Source: Bradyrhizobium sp. dw_78 (lineage in GTDB: Bacteria; Pseudomonadota; Alphaproteobacteria; Rhizobiales; Xanthobacteraceae). From it: a stretch of DNA of 64,000 nt. Made by a program: the position numbers and the translations under genes. The stretch is from contig NZ_JAAVUS010000001.1 of assembly GCF_018449525.1 (NCBI RefSeq), forward strand, positions 434,001 to 498,000, read 5' to 3'. This document shows positions 1 to 7,793 of the stretch, piece after piece. The notes beneath the pieces were generated by a model. The model was not told where the DNA came from and made no database searches. It saw only the letters and a program-made list of their open reading frames with translations. Position 1 is the first letter of the stretch. Every line of letters starts with the position of its first letter.

Positions 1-455
1 TCCGCGAAATCGTGTCGCATTATCTGGATCGCACCGGCCTGCGCCGCTTTGCGGAATATTATCCCCATCAGCTTTCTGGCGGCATGCGGCAGCGGGTGTC
101 GATCGCGCGCGCCTTCGCCAACGATCCTGAAGTTCTTTTCATGGACGAGCCATTTTCGGCGCTTGATGAACAGAACAAGCTGCTGTTGCAGGAAGAACTG
201 CTGCGGATCTGGGAAGAGCACAAGAAGACCGTGATCTTCATTACCCACAGCGTCGACGAAGCGGTCACCCTCGGCGACAAGATCGTGATTATGACGGCGA
301 GCCCGGGACGCATCAAGGCGGTCGTCGATGTTAACCTGCCGCGTCCGCGAAACATTCTGGAACTGCGGCGGGATCGCGAGTTTGGTGAACTGGTGTTTCA
401 GATATGGGGCTACCTGCGGACCGAAGTGGACGCCGCCCGGGCGCAGGTCAATTAA
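1..455 (+). CDS. ABC transporter ATP-binding protein, nitrate/taurine type (5' partial)
   Basis: This is the C-terminal part of a cytoplasmic ATPase that powers an importer of the nitrate/sulfonate/taurine class. The reading frame is open from the window edge, so the Walker A half lies outside. Visible are the signature LSGGMRQR, Walker B VLFMDEPFSALD and the H-loop FITHS, followed by the SPGRI and LPRPR segments typical of SsuB/TauB/NrtD proteins. The stop is 3 bases before the permease start, so the two are surely co-transcribed; the binding protein is probably just upstream of the window. The substrate cannot be read from the sequence; the following UbiD gene hints at an aromatic or heteroaromatic acid. 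Confidence 0.93.
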   Translation, partial: REIVSHYLDRTGLRRFAEYYPHQLSGGMRQRVSIARAFANDPEVLFMDEPFSALDEQNKLLLQEELLRIWEEHKKTVIFITHSVDEAVTLGDKIVIMTASPGRIKAVVDVNLPRPRNILELRRDREFGELVFQIWGYLRTEVDAARAQVN

Positions 456-458
456 ACG

Positions 459-1226
459 ATGAAGCCGCTGCTGGAACGCCACGGGGACCGGCTGATCGGC
501 GTCCTCTCGCCCATCCTCCTGCTGATCGTGTGGGAACTGCTGGTTCGTTTTCACTGGATCAGCGCGCAGTTTTTTCCGGCACCGTCGAGCATCGCGGTGA
601 CGTTTGTGAAGCTCGCCCGCACCGGCGATTTGTGGCTTAACGTCGGCGTCAGCCTGCGCCGCCTGCTTTTGGGATTCATCATCGGCGGCGTGCCGGGCCT
701 GCTGCTCGGAATCGTCATGGGGCTATCGCGGCCGATCCGGCTGTTCATCGAGCCGCTGATCGCCTCGACTTACCCGATACCGAAAAGCGCGCTGCTGCCG
801 CTCGTGCTGCTGATTTTTGGCCTTGGCGAGAGTTCGAAAATCGCCATGGTTGCGATGGGCGTGTTCTATCCGGTCATCATGAATACTGTGACCGGCGTCC
901 TGCAGATTTCGAAAATCTACTTCGATGTCGGAACGAATTTCGGCGCCGGCCGGTGGAAGACCTTCCGGACCATCGCGCTTCCCGGCGCTGCGCCTTTCAT
1001 CATCACCGGCGTGAAACTCGGGATCGGCATGGGGCTGATATTGATCTCGATCGCCGAGATGGTCGGGGCCGACAGCGGCCTCGGCTACATGATCTGGAAT
1101 GCCTGGCAGTTGATGGACGTGGAAACGATGTATGTCGGCCTGTTCATGATCGCCTTCCTCGGCTTCGTCTTCACGCTTCTGCTCGATGAGATCGAGCGCT
1201 GGCTTCTTCCCTGGCGAGCGGCGTAA
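459..1226 (+). CDS. ABC transporter permease, SsuC/TauC type
   Basis: Inner-membrane permease of 255 residues, the usual length for the BPD_transp_1 permeases of nitrate/taurine importers. About six hydrophobic segments are visible. The cytoplasmic EAA-type loop (DVGTNFGAGRWKTFRTIALP) that docks on the ATPase is present, with the conserved G and the following ALPGAAPFIITG. It starts at an ATG 3 bases after the ATPase stop. It is part of the ATPase-permease-UbiD transcription unit, and should move the same unidentified substrate as the partial ATPase before it. Confidence 0.92.
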   Translation: MKPLLERHGDRLIGVLSPILLLIVWELLVRFHWISAQFFPAPSSIAVTFVKLARTGDLWLNVGVSLRRLLLGFIIGGVPGLLLGIVMGLSRPIRLFIEPLIASTYPIPKSALLPLVLLIFGLGESSKIAMVAMGVFYPVIMNTVTGVLQISKIYFDVGTNFGAGRWKTFRTIALPGAAPFIITGVKLGIGMGLILISIAEMVGADSGLGYMIWNAWQLMDVETMYVGLFMIAFLGFVFTLLLDEIERWLLPWRAA

Positions 1227-1271
1227 CCGTTCGCGTCTTGCTCAACCTGAATGAACTCAAGGAAAAATAAA

Positions 1272-2756
1272 ATGGGCTGCATGGACCTTAGACAATGGAT
1301 TGATCTTCTCGATCGCGAAGGGGAGGTGCGGCGCATCAAGGCCGAGGTCAACTGGGACCGCGAAATCGGCACGATCTCCAGGAAAGTCCTCGAGCGAGAG
1401 GGGCCAGCGCTTCTGTTCGAGAACATCAAGGATTACGCCTCGGCGCGTGGCCGCAAGGTCTTCTCGGGCGGTATCGGAACCCGCAAGCGGCTCGCGCTCG
1501 CGCTGGGCTTTCCGAAAGACGCCACCAACAGCGAGATCGTTCAATATGTGATGCGAAAGAACACCGAACGCATTCCGCCCGTTCTGGTGCCGACCGGTCC
1601 GGTCAAGGAAAATATCCTGCGCGGCGACGAGATCGATCTTCTCGAATTCCCGGTGCCGAAGTGGCACTATCTCGAAGGCGGACGCTACATCAACACCTAT
1701 GCCTGCATCGTCACGCGCGATCCGGACACCCGCGTCCAGAACGTCGGCATCTACCGGGGAATGGTGGGCAAGAAGAACTCCATCCCAACGCTCTTGATCA
1801 AGGGCGGTCAGCATTGGGGCCAGCATTTCGCGAAATATGCGGAGCGGGGCGAGAAGATGCCGGTGGCCTGCGTGATCGGCTGGGACCCGATCATGGGCTT
1901 TCTGGCGGGCAGTCCGTTGCCGGCCGGCGTGTGCGAGTTCGACGTCCTTGGCGCCTATCGCGACGAGCCGGTGCCGGTCGTCAAATGCGAGACCGTCGAT
2001 CTCGAAGTCCCGGCCAGCGCGGAGATCGTCATCGAGGGGTTCATCGATCCGGACCCCGCGAGTTACGAGACCGAAGGGCCGTTCGCGGAATTTACCGGCT
2101 ACGTATCCGACCTTCCGACGCCACGGCCGACGATCGCCGTCACCTGCGTCACCCATCGCAACGATCCGATCCTGCGCGGGACGCAGGAAGGCAACATGCC
2201 GGGATCCTACAGCGAAAATGCCGTCATTTCCTCCGCGCAGCGCGCCGGTATCGCCTGGAACATCCTGAAGGCGGCCGGTATTCCCGGCGTGCTCGACGTC
2301 TATGCGGACCCGGTCACCTGCGGCATCAACATCTACATCAAGATCAAGAAGCAGTATCAGGGGCAGCCCAAGCAGATCGCCGCGGCGTTGTGGGGGAACA
2401 GCGCGGGGCAGGGCCGCTACAAGCATGTGTTCGTGTTCGAGCACGACATCGACGTGACCTCCTACCAGCAGATGGATTGGTCGATCGCCTACCGGGTCAA
2501 TGCCGGTCACGGCGGCATCGTCATCTTCCCGGAGACGTTCGGCCACGCGCTCGATCCCAGCACCCCGCTGGAAGAACGCGATGTCGAGCAACTCGGCTCC
2601 GGCACCTGGAACCGGGTGCTGATCGATGCGACGCGCAACTGGACTTTCAAGCGCCGTCCGGAATGGAATAACGAGCGATTTCCGCCGACCGTGGTCCCCT
2701 CTTCGGAAGACGAGAAACTCGTGCTGGATCGCTGGGCGGAATATGGGCTCGGCTAG
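1272..2756 (+). CDS. UbiD-family prenylated-FMN decarboxylase
   Basis: A reversible (de)carboxylase of the UbiD family, cytoplasmic, expected to need prenylated FMN made by a UbiX-type enzyme that is not in this window. The 494-residue length fits the family. The family's E-R-E catalytic arrangement is recognisable: Arg in SIYRG-like context (IYRGMVGKK, about residue 162) and two Glu five residues apart in EGPFAEFTGY (about 268 and 273). The start at 1272 is chosen because a GGAAA ribosome site lies 7 bases upstream; an upstream in-frame ATG at 1251 lacks one. It follows the ABC permease by 45 bases, so it probably decarboxylates the imported acid. It is not obviously the ubiquinone enzyme, given this catabolic context. 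Confidence 0.92.
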   Translation: MGCMDLRQWIDLLDREGEVRRIKAEVNWDREIGTISRKVLEREGPALLFENIKDYASARGRKVFSGGIGTRKRLALALGFPKDATNSEIVQYVMRKNTERIPPVLVPTGPVKENILRGDEIDLLEFPVPKWHYLEGGRYINTYACIVTRDPDTRVQNVGIYRGMVGKKNSIPTLLIKGGQHWGQHFAKYAERGEKMPVACVIGWDPIMGFLAGSPLPAGVCEFDVLGAYRDEPVPVVKCETVDLEVPASAEIVIEGFIDPDPASYETEGPFAEFTGYVSDLPTPRPTIAVTCVTHRNDPILRGTQEGNMPGSYSENAVISSAQRAGIAWNILKAAGIPGVLDVYADPVTCGINIYIKIKKQYQGQPKQIAAALWGNSAGQGRYKHVFVFEHDIDVTSYQQMDWSIAYRVNAGHGGIVIFPETFGHALDPSTPLEERDVEQLGSGTWNRVLIDATRNWTFKRRPEWNNERFPPTVVPSSEDEKLVLDRWAEYGLG

Positions 2757-2761
2757 CGTTT

Positions 2762-2788
2762 TTCGGTTCTGATTCAATCAGAACCGAA
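2762..2788. repeat. Palindromic repeat element, copy 1
   Basis: A perfect hairpin sits 5 bases after the UbiD stop: a 13-base arm TTCGGTTCTGATT, one loop base, and its exact complement. It lacks a T-run. The same palindrome occurs at 26308-26332 and in modified form at 57172-57208, so it is a dispersed REP-like element. It lies between convergent genes and could also help end transcription. The rest of the 2757-2948 gap shows no gene. Confidence 0.75.
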
Positions 2789-2948
2789 GTTCGCCGGACG
2801 ACAAGGGTTGATGGCGAATGAAGCCGTGTCAAAATCGCCGGGAGCGCAGGTCTGCGTAAGCAGAGGATGCGCTCTTGGCGTCGTCCCACGAGATGCCGCC
2901 CAGCCGGTCAGCGATTGCCCGACAAAGCAGTTGCCTTTGCAGGCGTCT

Positions 2949-3788
2949 TCAACGGGAAGATAAATCCGCGGCTGTCTGCATGAGAAATGGAAGGGCAGCC
3001 GCGGCAAAACCCTCCGGGTTGTCTTCGAGGACCATATGTCCTGCGCCGGCAATCTCCACGCCAGATCCGGTCGCGATGGCCTGAATCATCCGGTTCGCGC
3101 ACTCCGATGTCACCAGATCGGATTCGCCGGCGCGAACCACCAGCGTCGGACATTTGATCGCGGCAAGGGCGTCCCAGGATCGCTGCGGGCTGTCGGGTTT
3201 GAGCGGAAAGATCGCCGGATCTATTCTCCAGCGATACGTCCCGCCGGATTCCTCCAGGGCCCACTCAAGGCGCGTCGCGATGCTGGAGTCCGATGCGCGA
3301 CGATGCAGTGTTCGCAGATAGTTGCGTGCCTCCTTACGTGACGAAAACGACGACGGCATTTCGGATGTCTCGCGCGCGATGCGCTGCAAGCCGATCGGAT
3401 CGAGTTCGGGGGCGCTGTCGACGATGACCAGCGCGGTGACCCGCTCGGGGTAGCGGGCGGCGAAATTGATCGCATTGGTGCCGCCCATCGAATGCCCGAT
3501 GATGGCGAACCGATGCAGGCCCAGCGCGTCAGCTATCGCCAGCATGTCGGCGACGTAGCTGTCGGTATCGTAGCGGCCGTCGGCGGCCCAATCCGAGCCT
3601 CCCCGTCCGCGCTGATCCGGCGCGATCAGACGGAAATGACGGGAGGCAGGTATGGCAAAATCGTCGAACCAGTGACCATAGGCGCGCAGGCCATGCAGCA
3701 TCATGACGGCCGGCGCGGCTTCATGGCCCCACATGACGCATCGCAGTTTCAGCGTGTCGTTATGAAGCGAAAGGATTTTCGATGCCAC
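2949..3788 (-). CDS. Alpha/beta-fold hydrolase
   Basis: A cytoplasmic hydrolase of about 279 residues. It has the family's oxyanion segment MMLHGLRAYG, the nucleophile elbow GHSMGG (Ser nucleophile), an acidic residue in the strand before GESDLV, and a C-terminal catalytic His in GAGHMVLEDNPEGF. APDQRGRGGSDW is also typical of esterases and of C-C bond hydrolases of aromatic catabolism. The GTG at 3788 begins 4 bases after the stop of the VOC gene, which argues for this start; a longer reading from 3863 would overlap that gene by 71 bases. Together with the VOC protein it forms a two-gene unit. The substrate is unknown; a ring-cleavage product or an ester are both possible. Confidence 0.85.
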   Translation of the reverse strand: MASKILSLHNDTLKLRCVMWGHEAAPAVMMLHGLRAYGHWFDDFAIPASRHFRLIAPDQRGRGGSDWAADGRYDTDSYVADMLAIADALGLHRFAIIGHSMGGTNAINFAARYPERVTALVIVDSAPELDPIGLQRIARETSEMPSSFSSRKEARNYLRTLHRRASDSSIATRLEWALEESGGTYRWRIDPAIFPLKPDSPQRSWDALAAIKCPTLVVRAGESDLVTSECANRMIQAIATGSGVEIAGAGHMVLEDNPEGFAAAALPFLMQTAADLSSR

Positions 3789-3792
3789 GGGT

Positions 3793-4224
3793 CTACCCCG
3801 CCGGCGGAGGGAAGCGTACGGGGGTTCGCGCGTAACCGACCTTGAGTTCGATCTCGTAGCCATCGGGGTCGCGAATATAGACGGACGTTCCGAAGCCGCG
3901 GGCGCCGTAGACCTCCATCGGTCCCATGAATGGCGGATACCCTTTCGCTTTCAGGTATTCCACCAGCTCATCGAGGTCTGCTTCCACACTGAGACAGAGA
4001 TGCTCGATGCCGCGCGATTGCGGCGGCGGCAGCGTTTCGCCGGCCTTCAGCCCGATCAGATCGATCAGGTTATTGCCGCAGCGGACCTGGTGCAGACCGA
4101 TCTTGTCGAAGATGCGCTCGACGCGCAGGCCCAGGACATCGTTGTAGAACGTAACCGTGCGCTCGACGCTGGTGACGCGGAATACCACGTGATCGATGCC
4201 TACAAAGCGCGCCGGTATGGTCAT
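3793..4224 (-). CDS. VOC-family (glyoxalase/extradiol-dioxygenase fold) protein
   Basis: A 143-residue single-module protein of the vicinal oxygen chelate superfamily. It opens with GIDHVVFRVTSVERTVTFY and has GIEHLCLSVEA at mid-length and YIRDPDGYEIELK near the end. These carry the usual metal-ligand positions (His near the N terminus, His in IEHLC, Glu in YEIEL). Members are glyoxalases, epimerases, dioxygenases or resistance proteins, so the exact reaction is open. The ATG at 4224 is preferred because an AGGGAG ribosome site lies 9 bases upstream; upstream ATGs at 4254 and 4242 are alternatives. It is transcribed just ahead of the alpha/beta hydrolase and diverges from the MmgE/PrpD-Rieske operon. 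Confidence 0.85.
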   Translation of the reverse strand: MTIPARFVGIDHVVFRVTSVERTVTFYNDVLGLRVERIFDKIGLHQVRCGNNLIDLIGLKAGETLPPPQSRGIEHLCLSVEADLDELVEYLKAKGYPPFMGPMEVYGARGFGTSVYIRDPDGYEIELKVGYARTPVRFPPPAG

Positions 4225-4464
4225 GTGAAGCTGCTCCCTCATCATCAAAATCATGCCGTGCCGGCTGTTAGAAATAATGATGATCTGGACGCAAGGTCAG
4301 GTTTTCTGAAGCAGGGAGGGTCGGTCAGCTGGAACCTGTCGTGCAGCTTCAGGAAAACTGACGCAGCAGGCAGCCGATCCGAATTGCGACGCAAGCCATG
4401 CTTGTCTCTAATTCGCTGGAGCGCTCCTGCCGCGCGTAATGCACCCGCGAGTTCCCTTTTGGCC

Positions 4465-5907
4465 GTGACTTCCCCGAGATCGGACGATCCGCCAGCGGAC
4501 ATCGCGCTGTGCGATTTTGCCGTGAATTTGCGTTTCGAGGATTTGTCCCCAGAAGTCGTTGCGCAGGCCAAGCTGTCGATTCTAGACACGTTAGGGGTGG
4601 CGTTCGTCGGTGCGCGGTTCGGCGAGGGGGCCGAGACCATGCTGTCTTACGCGCGGCTATTCCAAAGCCGGGGCGTATCGACGGTGTGGTCGACCGGGGA
4701 ACGCTGCGAACCGGCCTTGGCGGCCCTCGTCAACGCGGTCCATACCCGAGGTCTGGATTACGACGACATTATTCCCTTTCCCCAAATCCATGTTTCCGTT
4801 CACGTGGTCCCGGCCGTGCTCGCGGTTGCCGAATACGTCCCGGAGCCGATCAGCGGGCGCGATCTGATCGTCGCCGTGACGATCGGCTGCGAAATCCAGT
4901 CACGCCTTGCCCGCGCGATCGCTCCGTTCTTCGGGGCGGGCCTGCCGACACTGCTGTCCAGTCAGATCTTTGGATATTTCAGCGCGGCGCTGGCTTGCGG
5001 CCGCTTGCTTCGGCTTGACGGGAGCAAGATGCGAAACGCGCTCGGTCTTGCGCTGATGCACGCGGCTGGAACCGAGGAAATGGTCGTGCATGCCGCCCAG
5101 AGCATGGGGAAATCGCTTTATGCCGGCTTCAGCAACCAGGGGGGATTGCAGAGCGCCCTGATGGCGGCGTGCGGGGTGACGGCGGAAGGGCGGCCGCTTA
5201 CCGGTTCGGCCGGATTGTTTCAGGCCTATTATGGCGGCCGCTACGATCGCGCCGGATTGGCGGACCGTCTCGGTTCCGAATTCGCTTCGCTCAACCGTTG
5301 CTTCAAGACCGCCCCCGGCACGCTTGTCGGACATTCATTCGCGGAAGCCGCGTCGAATTTGGTCCGCGAGCACGGACTCAGGCCGGACGATATTTCCGAA
5401 GTCATTCTTCATGTCGGAAGCTGGGGGCAGGCGATGTGCGAGCCGCTCGATATCCGCCAGCATCCGCCCAGCGCATCGGCAGCCATGAACAGCATCCCAT
5501 TCGTCGTGGCAAAGACCATCGCCAATGGCCGCGTTCGGCTGGAAGATTTTCAGACGCCGGGCAGGTTGCAGCCCGAAGCCTTGCAGGTGGCGGCGCGGAC
5601 GAGCTACCGGCTTTCGCCTGATCTGTCGAAGCCCGGAAGCCTCGAAGAGGGAATCGTCGAAATTGTCACGGCGGACCAGCGGCGTTTACGAAACGTGGTG
5701 CGTCTGCCGATGGGACATCCGGAACGGCCGCTGTCGGCCGAGCAGGGGATTGCGAAGTTTCGCCGGAATGTCGCGTTGTCGGCACGTGGGCTTTCCCCGG
5801 AGCGGGGCGAGGAGTTTGCCGGGCGCGTCATGACGGCCGAACAGGAGCTCGACATCCGCGCTTTGCCGGCTCTTTTTGCACAAGGCACGAACGGAGTTGC
5901 CGCATGA
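4465..5907 (+). CDS. MmgE/PrpD family protein
   Basis: A cytoplasmic protein of about 480 residues in the MmgE/PrpD family, whose known members include 2-methylcitrate dehydratase, cis-aconitate decarboxylase and iminodisuccinate epimerase. Recognisable blocks are AKLSILDTLGVAFVGARFGEG near the start, RGLDYDD with its conserved Asp pair, GCEIQSRLARA, and KTAPGTLVGHSF-type and NSIPFVVA segments further on. The start is uncertain: no ATG precedes the conserved region except one at 4000 deep inside the divergent VOC gene, so GTG 4465 is the best guess, without a good ribosome site. Its stop overlaps the Rieske alpha start (ATGA), so it is the first gene of that operon. Confidence 0.85.
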   Translation: MTSPRSDDPPADIALCDFAVNLRFEDLSPEVVAQAKLSILDTLGVAFVGARFGEGAETMLSYARLFQSRGVSTVWSTGERCEPALAALVNAVHTRGLDYDDIIPFPQIHVSVHVVPAVLAVAEYVPEPISGRDLIVAVTIGCEIQSRLARAIAPFFGAGLPTLLSSQIFGYFSAALACGRLLRLDGSKMRNALGLALMHAAGTEEMVVHAAQSMGKSLYAGFSNQGGLQSALMAACGVTAEGRPLTGSAGLFQAYYGGRYDRAGLADRLGSEFASLNRCFKTAPGTLVGHSFAEAASNLVREHGLRPDDISEVILHVGSWGQAMCEPLDIRQHPPSASAAMNSIPFVVAKTIANGRVRLEDFQTPGRLQPEALQVAARTSYRLSPDLSKPGSLEEGIVEIVTADQRRLRNVVRLPMGHPERPLSAEQGIAKFRRNVALSARGLSPERGEEFAGRVMTAEQELDIRALPALFAQGTNGVAA

Positions 5908-7070
5908 TTCCCAATATCGATGAATTGATCCAGAACGATCTGATCCATCGCTCAGTATATACCGATCCCAAGATCTTCGATCTGGAGATGGAATACATCT
6001 TCAACAAATGCTGGGTATATGTCGGTCATGTCGCGGAGATTCCCGAGCCGGGCGACTACAAGACGACGTTCATCGGGCGCAACCCCGTCATTCTTTCAAG
6101 GCTTTCCGACGGTGAGATCACGCTGCTCATCAACCGCTGCCGTCACCGCGGCCCCATCGTTTGTCAGCACGAATACGGCAACAGCAAGCATTTCCGCTGC
6201 CCGTATCATTCATGGACCTACGACAATTCCGGAAAGCTGGTCGGCGTGCCGATGCCGCAAGGTTACGGGTCAACCTTCGACCGGGACAGGCTGGGCCTGG
6301 CGAAGGTGGCGCGCGTGGCCCAATATCAGGGCTTCGTCTTCGGCTGCATGACGGAAGATGGGCCGTCGCTGGAGGAATATCTCGGCGGCATCACGCGCTT
6401 TCTCGACGCCTATGCCGCGGTTTCGGCCTCGGGGAAAATCGAGCTGTTCGAGGGAGTCCAGAAGTGCGGCTATAACGGCAACTGGAAATACCAGCTTGAG
6501 AACGGGGTCGATCCGTACCACGTCGGCGCGCTCCACCTGAGCGCGGTGACGCCAGAAGCGATGAAAATCTACCGGCAGGGCGTCGGCTGCGTGATCGCGA
6601 TGGACGGTCATGGCGTCACCGACCATACGGATTGGGGGCCGATGCCGGCTGACGCCGGCCTTTCCGGGGGCTTCAACCTGGTGATCTTTCCGAACCTGAT
6701 CGTGCTGCGCAGTCAGATCAGGACGGTGCGGCCGATCGCCGTCGACCGGACCGAAATCTACACCAATGTCGTTCGGCTTTCCGGCGTTCCGGAAGAAGTC
6801 AATATCAAGCGCATGCGCGACCAGGAGCTGGAGTTCGGCGCCGCCGGCACGTTCTTTACCGACGATCTCGAAATCTTCGAGCGTACGCAGGAAGGTCTAC
6901 AGAGCGGCGCCGTGGAATGGCTGGTTTTCGCCCGCGGGCTGGACCGCGAAGAGGTCAAGGGCGGCTATATGACCGGCGCGATGTCGGACGAGACGCAGCA
7001 CCGCGGCATGTATCAAAACTGGAAGCGCCATATGATGGCGGCCGCCTCGTCGCTTATGGCTGCCGAGTAA
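5904..7070 (+). CDS. Rieske aromatic-ring-hydroxylating dioxygenase, alpha subunit
   Basis: The catalytic subunit of a two-component-type dioxygenase, 388 residues. The Rieske [2Fe-2S] ligands are intact: CRHRG at residues 79-83 and CPYHSW from 99. The mononuclear iron motif follows in the catalytic domain: Asn200, bridging Asp203, His206 and His211 in ENGVDPYHVGALH, with a distal acidic ligand expected near DDLEIFERTQEGLQ. The length is shorter than the roughly 450 residues of many benzoate- or biphenyl-type alphas. The gene overlaps the PrpD gene by four bases and is followed after 3 bases by its beta subunit. No ferredoxin or reductase gene is in the window, so electrons must come from elsewhere. 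The substrate is probably an aromatic or heteroaromatic acid or amine. Confidence 0.93.
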   Translation: MIPNIDELIQNDLIHRSVYTDPKIFDLEMEYIFNKCWVYVGHVAEIPEPGDYKTTFIGRNPVILSRLSDGEITLLINRCRHRGPIVCQHEYGNSKHFRCPYHSWTYDNSGKLVGVPMPQGYGSTFDRDRLGLAKVARVAQYQGFVFGCMTEDGPSLEEYLGGITRFLDAYAAVSASGKIELFEGVQKCGYNGNWKYQLENGVDPYHVGALHLSAVTPEAMKIYRQGVGCVIAMDGHGVTDHTDWGPMPADAGLSGGFNLVIFPNLIVLRSQIRTVRPIAVDRTEIYTNVVRLSGVPEEVNIKRMRDQELEFGAAGTFFTDDLEIFERTQEGLQSGAVEWLVFARGLDREEVKGGYMTGAMSDETQHRGMYQNWKRHMMAAASSLMAAE

Positions 7071-7073
7071 TCC

Positions 7074-7553
7074 ATGAGCATATCCCGAAGCCAAGTCGAA
7101 GACTTCCTGTACATGGAAGCGCGCCTGCTCGACAGCCAGATGTTCGAGCAGTGGATGGACCTCTTCTCCGACGACGCCGTTTACTGGGTGCCGGCCGGAC
7201 GCGACGATATCGACCCGTCACGCCACGTCTCGATCATCCATGACGACAAGGAGTCGATGGCCAAAAGGGTGAAACGCCTGCGGTCCGGGTTTGCCTTCGC
7301 GCAGGACCCGGCGTCGCGCGTTCACCGGCTGATATCCAATGTGAGGATTCTCTCCGAGGATCAAGCCAGTGGCGCGCTCGAAGTGACCTGCATGATGCTG
7401 CTGGTCGAACTGGCACGCAAGCGGCAGACCGTCCATACCGCGTTCTGCGAATTTTCGTTCGATACCCGCAAGGACCCGTGGTCCATCCGGCGCAAGAAAG
7501 TCAACCTGCTGCGGAACGGCGAAGTGCTGGAGAGCACGCCGTTCCTGATCTGA
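7074..7553 (+). CDS. Ring-hydroxylating dioxygenase, beta subunit
   Basis: The small structural subunit of 159 residues, of the cone-shaped NTF2-like fold typical of BphE/BenB proteins. Diagnostic stretches are the N-terminal EDFLYMEARLLD, FEQWMDLFSDDAVYWVPA, the SRVHRLISNVRI segment, and the C-terminal RRKKVNLLRNGEVLE. It is expected to assemble with the alpha subunit as alpha3beta3. The ATG lies 3 bases after the alpha stop, within the same transcription unit. Confidence 0.93.
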   Translation: MSISRSQVEDFLYMEARLLDSQMFEQWMDLFSDDAVYWVPAGRDDIDPSRHVSIIHDDKESMAKRVKRLRSGFAFAQDPASRVHRLISNVRILSEDQASGALEVTCMMLLVELARKRQTVHTAFCEFSFDTRKDPWSIRRKKVNLLRNGEVLESTPFLI

Positions 7554-7561
7554 GGTACGCG

Positions 7562-7792
7562 ATGACAGAGCCCAACGGCAAGGCCGAAGCCTGGTATGTC
7601 ACAAACGAGTTTGCGCAGGTCAAGCTGACGATCGACAGGTCCGGGAACGATCCGAGGCTTTGCATCGAGGATCTGTCCTCCGATCTCCGCATCTATCTTG
7701 ATGCTTTCATGCTCGCGAGCCTGACGACGGCGACGGAGCAGGAGCTTGCTCGCTACATGGATCCCAATCCAAGGGCAGACGACGTGTGCTGA
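7562..7792 (+). CDS. Small protein of unknown function in the Rieske operon
   Basis: A 76-residue reading frame sandwiched between the dioxygenase beta subunit (8 bases before) and the amidohydrolase (one base after its stop). An ATG with a weak GAGG element about 6 bases upstream is the most plausible start. No cysteine pair, signal peptide or membrane segment is visible, so it is not a ferredoxin. The sequence is mildly acidic with a central WYVTNEFAQVKLTID that could form a beta-hairpin, followed by a predicted helix. I do not recognise its family. The tight spacing is the main argument that it is a real gene. Confidence 0.65.
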   Translation: MTEPNGKAEAWYVTNEFAQVKLTIDRSGNDPRLCIEDLSSDLRIYLDAFMLASLTTATEQELARYMDPNPRADDVC

Positions 7793-7793
7793 C

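Noticed and set aside
1257..2777. A 506-codon open frame opposite the first UbiD gene, and a 492-codon one opposite the amidohydrolase at 7707-9185
   Set aside because: Both are shadows of GC-rich real genes on the other strand; their translations show no recognisable motif and have no ribosome site or operon context.
4330..4344. TGG-N10-GC pattern resembling a sigma-54 promoter before the PrpD-Rieske operon
   Set aside because: The flanking bases match poorly (TGGAAC and GTGCA) and the leader would exceed 100 bases, so chance is likely.
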